Positions 9,517 through 16,168 of a stretch of 53,355 nt of DNA are shown piece by piece. The notes under the pieces were generated by a model. It was not told where the DNA came from and ran no database searches. It saw only the letters and a list, made by a program, of their open reading frames with translations. Source of the stretch: DASQEH01 sp038239485 (GTDB taxonomy: Bacteria; Actinomycetota; Actinomycetes; Propionibacteriales; Nocardioidaceae); contig JBBSET010000021.1 in NCBI GenBank assembly GCA_038239485.1, forward strand, positions 1 to 53,355. The letters run 5' to 3'. Both the position numbers and the translations under genes were made by a program. Each line of letters opens with the position of its first letter. The stretch's first letter is position 1.

Positions 9517-9589
9517 CTCCCCCGCCTGGCTTCGATCCAGGACCTCAAGCTTCAAAGGCTTGCGGGCTGCCGGGTTACCCCACAGGGGA
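9517..9589 (-). tRNA. tRNA-Gln(UUG)
   Basis: A full cloverleaf of 73 nt can be folded by hand on the minus strand. The acceptor stem is TCCCCTG with CGGGGGA; the D stem is GGGT/GCCC with a GG in the loop. The anticodon stem CAAGC/GCTTG carries loop CTTTGAA, so the anticodon is TTG (Gln). The T stem CCTGG/CCAGG has loop ATCGAAG, and the discriminator base is G. CCA is not encoded. A tRNA-Gln just upstream of glmU is also found in other actinobacteria. Confidence 0.95.
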
Positions 9590-9704
9590 TTGCGTGGCGT
9601 GCTCCTTTTGCGGGCGCACCCCTGCTGTGCGAACAGTCTGCCATAGCGGGTCTCGCCAGATTTGCGGGCGACTCTGCTGCAGCGGAGCCAGGCCGGCACT
9701 TTCC

Positions 9705-9737
9705 AGTTACCCGACCGTAGGTTACGGTTGGGTAACT
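9705..9737. promoter_or_regulatory. 33-bp imperfect palindrome, probable operator of the desaturase gene
   Basis: Arms AGTTACCCGACCGTA and TACGGTTGGGTAACT are inverted repeats of 15 bp with a single mismatch, separated by GGT. The element ends 30 bp before the desaturase start, where it would overlap or abut the promoter. Its size and symmetry suit a TetR-family dimer pair, and a TetR gene follows the desaturase. Binding is inferred. Confidence 0.7.
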
Positions 9738-9767
9738 ACCAACTCCCCTAGCCGTGAGGGTGCCTCG

Positions 9768-10736
9768 ATGACGCCAGCCACAGTGACCGCAGCCGATCCG
9801 ATCCCGAGTCCGGTCGACCAGGTGAACGGCACGCTGGGTGGCGACGTGCAGTCCCGGGGCGAGCGGATCGCGCTCGGCGCGTTCATCGTGCTGCCGTTCG
9901 TGGCCATCCTCGCTGCGATCCCGGTCGCGTGGGGTGGTTGGCTCGGCTGGCACGACCTCGTCATCGCGACGGTGATGTATGCGGTGACCGGGCACGGCAT
10001 CACGGTAGGGTTCCACCGCTTCTTCACGCACAAGTCGTTCAAGCCCAACCGCGCCGTGAAGGTCACCCTGGCCATCGCGGGTTCGATGGCGATCCAAGGC
10101 CCGGTGATCCGGTGGGTGGCCGACCACCGCAAGCACCACAAGTTCTCCGACCGCGACGGCGACCCCCATTCGCCGTGGCGCTACGGCGACACCGTCCCGG
10201 CGCTCATGAAGGGCCTCTTCTTCGCCCATATGGGCTGGCTGTTCGACTCCGAGCAGACGTCACAGCGCCAGTACGCGCCGGACCTGCTCAAGGACAGGGA
10301 CATCGTGCGGGTGTCGCGGGCGTTCCCTTGGCTGGTCTTCGCGTCGCTCCTGCTGCCCGCCGTCGCCGGGGGCCTCTGGTCGATGTCCTGGCAGGGCGCA
10401 CTGACGGCGTTCTTCTGGGGCTCGCTCGTCCGTGTCGGGCTGCTACACCACGTGACCTGGTCGATCAACTCGATCTGCCATGCCGTGGGCGAGCGCCCGT
10501 TCAAGTCCCGCGACAAGTCCGGCAACGTCTGGTGGCTGGCGATCCCCTCGATGGGTGAGTCGTGGCACAACCTGCACCACAGCGACCCGACCTGTGCGCG
10601 TCATGGCGTGCTCCGCGGCCAGCTCGACACCTCCGCCCGCATCATCTGGCTGATGGAGAAGTTCGGCTGGGTCGGCGCGGTCCGCTGGCCGGTCAAGGAC
10701 CGGCTCGACGCCAAACGCGTCCAGCCCGTCTCCTGA
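9768..10736 (+). CDS. Membrane acyl-CoA (delta-9 type) fatty acid desaturase
   Basis: The 322-residue protein has the three histidine boxes of membrane di-iron desaturases: HRFFTH (83-88), HRKHH (120-124) and HNLHH (267-271). Hydrophobic segments near residues 36-56, 63-80, 190-207 and 212-225 are consistent with four membrane passes. It should introduce a double bond into saturated acyl chains to control membrane fluidity, using electrons from a partner reductase that is not in this window. It resembles the DesA3/stearoyl-CoA desaturase group of actinobacteria. ATG 9768 is preceded by GAGGG at suitable spacing. The frame is open far upstream through the tRNA and glmU, which is not coding in this sense. 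A large palindrome lies in the promoter region and a TetR gene follows 49 bp downstream. Confidence 0.93.
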   Translation: MTPATVTAADPIPSPVDQVNGTLGGDVQSRGERIALGAFIVLPFVAILAAIPVAWGGWLGWHDLVIATVMYAVTGHGITVGFHRFFTHKSFKPNRAVKVTLAIAGSMAIQGPVIRWVADHRKHHKFSDRDGDPHSPWRYGDTVPALMKGLFFAHMGWLFDSEQTSQRQYAPDLLKDRDIVRVSRAFPWLVFASLLLPAVAGGLWSMSWQGALTAFFWGSLVRVGLLHHVTWSINSICHAVGERPFKSRDKSGNVWWLAIPSMGESWHNLHHSDPTCARHGVLRGQLDTSARIIWLMEKFGWVGAVRWPVKDRLDAKRVQPVS

Positions 10737-10785
10737 GCACGACGCCGCTGACCATCGCCCGGCCGTCGCGGTACGAGCCAGCCCC

Positions 10786-11415
10786 GTGACGGAGGCGAGG
10801 AGCAAGCGCGCCCGGATGACGAGCGCCGAGCGCCGCGAGCAACTGCTCGAGATCGCCCGGACCCTGTTCGCCGAGCGCGGCTTCGAAGGGACCTCGATCG
10901 AGGAGATCGCTTCGCGTGCGGGTGTCTCCAAGCCGATCGTGTACGAGCACTTCGGCGGCAAGGAAGGGCTGTACGCCGTCGTGGTCGACCGCGAGGTCCG
11001 CCAGCTCCTGTCGATGATGCGCTCCTCGCTGACCGCCGGCCGGCCGCGTGAGCTGCTGGAGCAGGCCACCTTCGCTCTGCTCGACTACATCGAGGGCTCG
11101 TCCGACGGCTTCCGGATCCTGGTCCGCGACTCTCCGCTGGGGTCGGACTCGGGCTCGTTCGGGTCCATCATCGGCGACATCGCCTCGCGCGTGGAGTACA
11201 TCCTCGAGGCCGAGTTCCGCAACCGCGGCCTGGACGAGGAGTACGCCCCGATGTATGCCCAGATGCTGGTCGGGATGGTCGGTACGACGGGCCAGTGGTG
11301 GCTGGACGCCCGTACCGCCAACAAGCAGGACGTGGCCGCCCACCTGGTCAACCTGGCGTGGAACGGGCTTTCCGGGCTGGAGAAGTCTCCGAAGCTCAGG
11401 ATCCCGCGGGAGTGA
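10786..11415 (+). CDS. TetR-family transcriptional regulator
   Basis: The 209-residue protein has an N-terminal TetR helix-turn-helix (about residues 15-60: RREQLLEIARTLFAERGFEGT through AGVSKPIVYEHFGGKEGLYA) and a helical ligand-binding domain. It starts with GTG, with no clear ribosome binding site, 49 bp after the desaturase stop, so the two probably form one transcript. The best guess is an acyl-chain-responsive repressor of the desaturase acting at the 33-bp palindrome at 9705-9737. A TetR gene (Rv1019) next to glmU is also present in M. tuberculosis, so this gene may be the conserved member of the locus and the desaturase the insertion. Confidence 0.9.
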   Translation: MTEARSKRARMTSAERREQLLEIARTLFAERGFEGTSIEEIASRAGVSKPIVYEHFGGKEGLYAVVVDREVRQLLSMMRSSLTAGRPRELLEQATFALLDYIEGSSDGFRILVRDSPLGSDSGSFGSIIGDIASRVEYILEAEFRNRGLDEEYAPMYAQMLVGMVGTTGQWWLDARTANKQDVAAHLVNLAWNGLSGLEKSPKLRIPRE

Positions 11416-11505
11416 TGTAGGCGTCGATGGTCGCCAGCAGGTTCGGACCCTTCGGGACCGGGGTGTCGGCTGCCGCGCGGCGAGCTCGGCGACGAACCGA
11501 GGCGA
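11396..11505 (-). pseudogene. Possible C-terminal remnant of an unidentified gene
   Basis: Between the convergent TetR and VOC genes, the minus strand shows two coding-like pieces in different frames. One reads RFVAELAARQ (about 11499-11470). The other reads PVPKGPNLLATIDAYITPAG and ends in a stop at 11396-11398. Both have the G/C-rich third codon positions of real genes here, and they abut as if joined by a frameshift. No start or complete domain is present, and I do not recognise the protein. It overlaps the last 20 bp of the TetR gene. Confidence 0.3.
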
Positions 11506-11522
11506 GGCGGGGCCGCTGGAGG

Positions 11523-11891
11523 CTAGGTGGCTGCGGGGATACGACCGAGGATCTCGACCCGGTTCCCGTGAGGGTCCTGCGTGTGGAAGCGCCGGTACCC
11601 GGGAAAGTTGCTGTCCCAGCCGATGTCGAGGCCGGCCTCCACGAGCGAGCTGGCCAAGGCGTCGGGATCGGCGACCAGGAACGCAGGGTGCGCCTTGCGG
11701 GCCGGGGCGAAGGAGGCCTCCACGCCGACGTGGAGCTCGTACCCGTCGCCTCGGAACCAGACGCCGCCCCGCTCGGCCAGCTCAGGGGGCTTGGCGACCT
11801 CGCTGAGCCCGAGCAGCAGTCCGTAGAAGCTCCGCACCGCTGGCTCGCCGCCGGCGGGGCAGCTGACCTGGACGTGGTGCAGCGTCGTCAT
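11523..11891 (-). CDS. VOC (glyoxalase/bleomycin resistance) family protein
   Basis: This 122-residue single-domain protein has the vicinal oxygen chelate pattern: LHHVQVSCP at the N-terminus, FYGLLLGLSEV, WFRGDGYELHVGV in the middle and the closing QDPHGNRVEIL. Metal-ligand candidates are His6, His54 and Glu116-type positions. The substrate is unknown; such proteins act as dioxygenases, isomerases, glyoxalases or antibiotic-binding proteins. Its ATG overlaps the stop of the methyltransferase gene by four bases (ATGA), so it is the second gene of a tam-VOC operon and should respond to the same repressor. Confidence 0.88.
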   Translation of the reverse strand: MTTLHHVQVSCPAGGEPAVRSFYGLLLGLSEVAKPPELAERGGVWFRGDGYELHVGVEASFAPARKAHPAFLVADPDALASSLVEAGLDIGWDSNFPGYRRFHTQDPHGNRVEILGRIPAAT

Positions 11892-12679
11892 GACTGCCTC
11901 TGAGCGACGACGAAGATGCGGCGGAACGGCAGGACAGTGCCGCCGCCCTCAGGCCCGCCGAGAGAGGGCCGTTCAGCGTATGCGGCTCGCAACCGCGCCT
12001 TGTACACCTGCTCGAACTCGATGCGTTGCTCCACCCCGAGCGCCTGCAGGATCGGACGGGCACCGGTGCCGGAGATCCAGCGGAAGACCGGGTCCGGACC
12101 GGCGAGGACGTGCAGGTAGGTCGTCTCCCATGCCTCGACCCGGCAGCCCAGCTCGGCGAGGTCGGTGAGGTAGCTGGCGGCGTCGACGCTGGCAGGCCGC
12201 CGGAGCCCGCGGGTCTCGGCCGCGAACCGCGGATCAGCGGCGAGGTCGTGGAGGAGGACGTGGCTCGGCTCGTCGAAGTTGCCCGGCACCTGGAAGGCCA
12301 GCCAACCTCCTGGCGCAAGCCGCTCCAGCAGTGCGGGGAGCAGGTCGCGGTGGCCCGGCACCCACTGCAGCGTGGCATTGCTGACGATGACGTCGAGCGG
12401 ACGGTCGGGCTGCCAGTCGGCAAGATCGGCCAGGGTGAAGTGGACCCGATCGGTGGCGTAGGCGGCGGCTGCCTCGATCATCTCCGGCGACGAGTCGATA
12501 CCGTCGATCTGGGCCTGGGGCCACCGCTCGGCCAGCGAGGCGGTCAGCTGGCCCGGACCGCAGCCGAGATCAGCGACGCGGTCCGGTGCGATGGCGGCGA
12601 CGCGAGCCGTCAGGTCGAAGAAGGGCCGCGACCTCTCGTCGGCGAAGGCCAGATAGGTCGTCGGGCTCCAGCTGGCCAT
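11888..12679 (-). CDS. tam: Trans-aconitate 2-methyltransferase
   Basis: The 263-residue class I SAM-dependent methyltransferase has motif I VADLGCGPG (35-43), GIDSSPEMIEAA as the acidic-loop motif, and the long Tam-like segments NATLQWVPGH and FQVPGNFDEPSH. Tam methylates trans-aconitate, a spontaneous isomer of the citrate-cycle intermediate cis-aconitate that inhibits aconitase, and so limits damage during oxidative stress. ATG 12679 is preceded by AAGGGG; upstream in-frame codons run through the operator region and are not coding. It diverges from a MarR gene that fits TamR, with two palindromes between them. Confidence 0.92.
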   Translation of the reverse strand: MASWSPTTYLAFADERSRPFFDLTARVAAIAPDRVADLGCGPGQLTASLAERWPQAQIDGIDSSPEMIEAAAAYATDRVHFTLADLADWQPDRPLDVIVSNATLQWVPGHRDLLPALLERLAPGGWLAFQVPGNFDEPSHVLLHDLAADPRFAAETRGLRRPASVDAASYLTDLAELGCRVEAWETTYLHVLAGPDPVFRWISGTGARPILQALGVEQRIEFEQVYKARLRAAYAERPSLGGPEGGGTVLPFRRIFVVAQRQS

Positions 12680-12715
12680 GGAGTGCCCCTTCGCGTCATG
12701 TCTCGAGGACGGACG

Positions 12716-12733
12716 TATCTTGATGTCAAGATA
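12716..12733. promoter_or_regulatory. Palindrome 1 of the tam/tamR intergenic region (probable TamR operator)
   Basis: TATCTTGA and TCAAGATA are perfect 8-bp inverted arms around TG. The site lies 37 bp upstream of the tam start and 54 bp upstream of the MarR gene, with the same core (TCTTGA/TCAAGA) as the second palindrome. The form and position match TamR-type MarR operators. Confidence 0.82.
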
Positions 12734-12756
12734 TTCTTGCGTCTGAGGTACCTTCA

Positions 12757-12773
12757 CGTCAAGAATCTTGACG
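12757..12773. promoter_or_regulatory. Palindrome 2 of the tam/tamR intergenic region (probable TamR operator)
   Basis: CGTCAAGA and TCTTGACG are perfect 8-bp inverted arms around one A. The centre is about 40 bp, close to four helical turns, from the centre of the first palindrome, so two dimers could bind on one face of the DNA. It ends 14 bp before the MarR start codon and would block that gene's promoter or transcription start. Confidence 0.82.
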
Positions 12774-12776
12774 ACT

Positions 12777-12799
12777 AGGCTTGGGCGGTGCCCAAGCCT
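12777..12799 (+). other. Perfect 10-bp inverted repeat enclosing the tamR start codon
   Basis: AGGCTTGGGC and GCCCAAGCCT are complementary over ten bases with a three-base loop. The GTG start codon of the MarR gene (12788-12790) lies in the loop and first stem base. In RNA this would hide the start codon of any leadered transcript. No Shine-Dalgarno sequence is seen upstream. Confidence 0.7.
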
Positions 12800-13306
12800 T
12801 CCGTGCCCGCCTCGCCACGGGACGAGGTCGACGCCCTGGTCGCCGCCTGGGAGGGCCAGCGCCCCGACCTCGACGTGTCCCCGATGCGGGTCCTGAGCCG
12901 AGTCACCCGGCTGGCGAGGCACCTGGACCTGGCGCGCAGGCAAGCCTTCGCCGAGCGGGGACTGGAGACGTGGGAGTTCGACGTGCTGTCCTCGCTGAGG
13001 CGATCCGGCGCCCCGTACGCGCTGTCACCGGGTCGCCTTCTCAAGGAGACCATGGTCACCTCGGGGACCATGACGAACCGCGTGGACCGCCTGGCCGCCA
13101 AGGGGCTGGTCGAGCGGCTGCCGGATACGACCGACCGGCGGGGTGTGATCGTGAGGCTGACGCCGAGCGGTCGGGCAGCCGTCGACTCGGCGCTCGAGGA
13201 GCTGCTCGCCCGCGAGCGGACGCTCCTCGCGGCTCTGTCTGGGACCGAACGCGCCGCGCTCGCGGATCTCCTGCGTACCGTCGTGGCCCCGTTCGACACG
13301 CCATGA
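12788..13306 (+). CDS. tamR: MarR-family regulator, TamR type
   Basis: The 172-residue winged-helix protein has an extra N-terminal helix (DEVDALVAAWEGQRPDLDVSP) before the MarR core, then the DNA-binding region with TSGTMTNRVDRL and wing DTTDRRG. That N-terminal extension is characteristic of the urate/aconitate-responsive MarR subgroup (HucR, PecS, TamR). Divergent pairing with tam is the arrangement described for TamR of Streptomyces coelicolor, which senses trans-aconitate and related acids. The GTG start at 12788 keeps the conserved N-terminal helix; no ribosome binding site is visible and the codon is inside a hairpin, so leaderless translation is likely. It converges on the ABC-F gene. 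Confidence 0.88.
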   Translation: MPKPSVPASPRDEVDALVAAWEGQRPDLDVSPMRVLSRVTRLARHLDLARRQAFAERGLETWEFDVLSSLRRSGAPYALSPGRLLKETMVTSGTMTNRVDRLAAKGLVERLPDTTDRRGVIVRLTPSGRAAVDSALEELLARERTLLAALSGTERAALADLLRTVVAPFDTP

Positions 13307-13368
13307 CCTGACGCTTCGGCCGAAGAGGGCTGACCCTTCACGTGGCCGGCTGAGCGACGGAGGGGCGG

Positions 13369-15150
13369 CTAGGTGTCGGTGAGCTCGGCCGCCTCGAGCC
13401 AGGCGATCTCGAGCCCGTCACGCTCCGCTTGGAGCTGACTGAGCTCGGCGTCGAGGGTGGCAAGCCGCGCATAGTCACTGGCGTGGGCGGCCATCGCCGT
13501 GTGCACGGATCCGATCCGTACATGGATCTTGGCAAGCTGGCGGTCCAGCTTGGCGAGCTCCTTGCGCGCCGTTCGCTGGGCCAGCGCCGTCGATGCGGGT
13601 ACGACATCCGAGCCGGACAGCTGAGGCGTCCGCCGGACGGCATCCACAGCGGCGGCTCGCCTCGCGAGGTACTCGTCGACACCGCCCGGCAGCATGACCA
13701 GCGAGCCGTCGCCGAGCAGCGCCCAGACGGTGTCACATACCCGCTCGAGGAAGTACCGGTCGTGAGACACGACCACGAGCGTCCCGGGCCAGTGGTCCAG
13801 GTAGTCCTCGACGACATTGAGGGTCTCGATGTCGAGGTCGTTGGTCGGCTCGTCGAGCAGCAGCACATTCGGCTCGTCGAGGAGCAGCCGTAGGAGCTGG
13901 AGGCGCCTCCGTTCACCTCCCGAGAGGTCACCGATCCGGGCCGTCAGCTTGTCGCCGGTGAACCCGAACCGCTCCAGCATCGAGGTGGCCGTGATCTCGC
14001 GACCGCCCGCGACGACAGCGACCCGGCGAACGGACTCGACGGACTCCAGCACCCGCTCGGCGGGGTCCAGCATGTCGAGGCTCTGCGTCAGGTAGGCCAG
14101 GTCGACCGTCCGGCCCTGCTTCAGCCGCCCGACGTCGGGTGGTACTTCGCCCGCGAGCACGGACAGGACCGATGTCTTGCCGGCTCCGTTCACCCCGATC
14201 AGACCGACCCGGTCGCCGGGCCCGAGACGCCAGGTCATCCGCTCGACCAGGTCTCGTCCGCCACGGCTGATCGTCGCGTCCTCGAGGTCGAGCACGTCCT
14301 TCCCGAGGCGCGACATGGCGAACTTCTGCAGCTCGACGCCGTCGCGTGGCGGCGGCTCGTCAGCGATCAGGGTGCTCGCCGCCTCGATGCGGAACTTCGG
14401 TTTCGACGTCCGCGCCGGCGGTCCTCGACGCAGCCAGGCCAGCTCCTTGCGCATCAGGTTCTGCCGGCGCGACTCGGCGGAGTCGGCCTGGCGGGTCCGC
14501 TCAGCCTTCGACAGCACATAGGCGGCATACCCTCCGTCGTAGCTGTCAACGGCCGCGTCGTGGACCTCCCACGTCGACGAGCAGACAGCGTCCAGGAACC
14601 ACCGGTCGTGGGTGACGACGGCGAGTGCGGTGTCGCGTGCGACCAGATGCCGGGCGAGCCAGTCGACCGCCTCGATGTCCAGGTGGTTCGTCGGCTCGTC
14701 GAGAAGCAGGACGTCGAGGTCGCTGAGGAGCAGCTGGGCCAGCGATACCCGTCGCCGCTCGCCGCCTGAGAGGCCCCGGACCCGACGGGCCAGATCGAGG
14801 TCGCCGAGCAGGTTGACGACGACGTCGCGGGCTCGTGCGTCGGCCGCCCACTCATGCTCGGCCAGGTCGCCGAGCACGATGTGTCCCACCGTGTCGCCAT
14901 CCGACAGGAGGTCGTGCTGGTCGAGGAGTCCGAGGTGCAGTCCGCGCGTCTGGGTCACCCGACCCTCGTCGGCGGGTTCGACGCCGGCCATGATCCGTAT
15001 CAGGGTGGTCTTTCCGTCACCGTTGCGGCCGACGATCCCGACCCGGTCGCCTCGTTGGAGCCCGAGGCTGACGGCCGTCAGGAGAGGTCTGACGCCGAAG
15101 GACTTCGACACTCTCTCGAGGTTGATAAGGTTCGCGGCGGAGCTGGCCAT
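13369..15150 (-). CDS. ABC-F family ATP-binding protein (Uup-like)
   Basis: The 593-residue soluble protein has two ABC domains and no membrane segments. Domain 1 has Walker A GRNGDGKTT (41-49), LSGGERRR and LLLDEPTNHLD; domain 2 has GVNGAGKTS, LSGGERRR and LLLDEPTNDLD. A charged interdomain linker and a C-terminal coiled coil (residues about 530-593, rich in Leu, Glu and Gln) resemble Uup. ABC-F proteins act on the ribosome or nucleic acids rather than transport. Location just after ispE is conserved in several actinobacteria, which favours a housekeeping ribosome-associated role over antibiotic resistance. It starts 32 bp after the ispE stop. Confidence 0.92.
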   Translation of the reverse strand: MASSAANLINLERVSKSFGVRPLLTAVSLGLQRGDRVGIVGRNGDGKTTLIRIMAGVEPADEGRVTQTRGLHLGLLDQHDLLSDGDTVGHIVLGDLAEHEWAADARARDVVVNLLGDLDLARRVRGLSGGERRRVSLAQLLLSDLDVLLLDEPTNHLDIEAVDWLARHLVARDTALAVVTHDRWFLDAVCSSTWEVHDAAVDSYDGGYAAYVLSKAERTRQADSAESRRQNLMRKELAWLRRGPPARTSKPKFRIEAASTLIADEPPPRDGVELQKFAMSRLGKDVLDLEDATISRGGRDLVERMTWRLGPGDRVGLIGVNGAGKTSVLSVLAGEVPPDVGRLKQGRTVDLAYLTQSLDMLDPAERVLESVESVRRVAVVAGGREITATSMLERFGFTGDKLTARIGDLSGGERRRLQLLRLLLDEPNVLLLDEPTNDLDIETLNVVEDYLDHWPGTLVVVSHDRYFLERVCDTVWALLGDGSLVMLPGGVDEYLARRAAAVDAVRRTPQLSGSDVVPASTALAQRTARKELAKLDRQLAKIHVRIGSVHTAMAAHASDYARLATLDAELSQLQAERDGLEIAWLEAAELTDT

Positions 15151-15182
15151 GGTGCGCTCAGGCTCTCACGCGGAGCGACAGG

Positions 15183-16109
15183 TCAGGTGACGATGCGCGC
15201 GCCATGGACCGGGCCGCTGGCTCGCTGGACCAGCCGGCAGGTGCCCGAACCGGACAGGGCCACGGCGATCTCGATCGCGTGGTCCTCGTCCGACGCGAGG
15301 AACAGGCAGGTCGGGCCGGACCCCGACACCAGCGTGCCGAGCGCGCCGAGCTCATCACCCAACGCCATCGTCTTGCGCAGGGACGGGCGCAGCCGCAGGG
15401 CCGCGGCCTCGAGGTCATTGTGCAGCGCGGCCCCGACCGCGTACGGATCGCCGCTCCGGAGCGCGGCCATCAAAGCGCCGGGGACCTCTGGAGGCTTTCC
15501 TGCGGTGTGGCCGAGGCGCTCAGCCTCGCCCATCCGGTCGAACTCCCGATAGACCTCGGAGGTTGCCAGTCCACGGTCGGCATACCCCAGGACCCACTCA
15601 TACGAGCCGCGCGCCAGCACGGAGCTCAGCTGCTCGCCGTGACCCGTCCCGACAGCGGTTCCGCCCGCGAGACAGAAGGGGACGTCGCTGCCGAGCTCGG
15701 CGGCGAGAGCCGTGAGGTCGTCGCGGCTGGCCTGGGTGCCCCACAGGGCGTCACACGCCACCAACGCGCCTGCTGCGTCCGCGCTACCACCGGCCAGCCC
15801 ACCGGCGACCGGGATGGACTTGTGGAGGCTCAGCGCCACACCTTCGGTGACGTCGAAGCGCTTGGCGAGCAGCGCTGCGGCCTGCACCGCGAGGTTGGTC
15901 TGGTCCATCGGCGCTAGCTGGCTGCCTTCGCCGGTGATGACGACCGACCGGGTCCCAGGAGCAGCTGGCCTCGCCTTCACCTCGTCGTAGAGCGCGATCG
16001 CCTGGTAGACGGTCGCAAGCGGGTGGTACGCGTCCTGGCGAAGCGCGCCGACCCGCAGGCCCAGGTTGATCTTCGCCGGAGCTCGCACCGTCACCGTCGT
16101 CACCAGCAC
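15183..16109 (-). CDS. ispE: 4-diphosphocytidyl-2-C-methyl-D-erythritol kinase
   Basis: This GHMP kinase of the MEP isoprenoid pathway phosphorylates CDP-ME at the 2-hydroxyl. Seen are the N-terminal PAKINLGL (11-18), the ATP-binding loop PVAGGLAGGSADAA (100-113, a variant of PxxxGLGGSSA) and the C-terminal VSGSGPTCLFL. The 308 residues match the family. Two GTG codons, 16109 and 16103, are both possible starts; neither has a clear ribosome binding site. It lies 59 bp after ksgA in the metG-tatD-rpfB-ksgA-ispE series. Confidence 0.96.
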   Translation of the reverse strand: MLVTTVTVRAPAKINLGLRVGALRQDAYHPLATVYQAIALYDEVKARPAAPGTRSVVITGEGSQLAPMDQTNLAVQAAALLAKRFDVTEGVALSLHKSIPVAGGLAGGSADAAGALVACDALWGTQASRDDLTALAAELGSDVPFCLAGGTAVGTGHGEQLSSVLARGSYEWVLGYADRGLATSEVYREFDRMGEAERLGHTAGKPPEVPGALMAALRSGDPYAVGAALHNDLEAAALRLRPSLRKTMALGDELGALGTLVSGSGPTCLFLASDEDHAIEIAVALSGSGTCRLVQRASGPVHGARIVT

Positions 16110-16168
16110 AGGTTACGTCGATGCTCCGCGCCGGCCGGGCAACGTGTGGCGGTCGTCGCCCGAGACGC

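Noticed and set aside
11427..11903. A 158-codon plus-strand open frame after the TetR gene
   Set aside because: It is antisense to the VOC gene, has no ribosome binding site and no domain pattern.
13307..13368. CTTCGGCCGAAG and nearby GAAG...CTTC repeats between tamR and the ABC-F gene as a bidirectional terminator
   Set aside because: The stems are short or interrupted and lack a T-run, so the call is not supportable.
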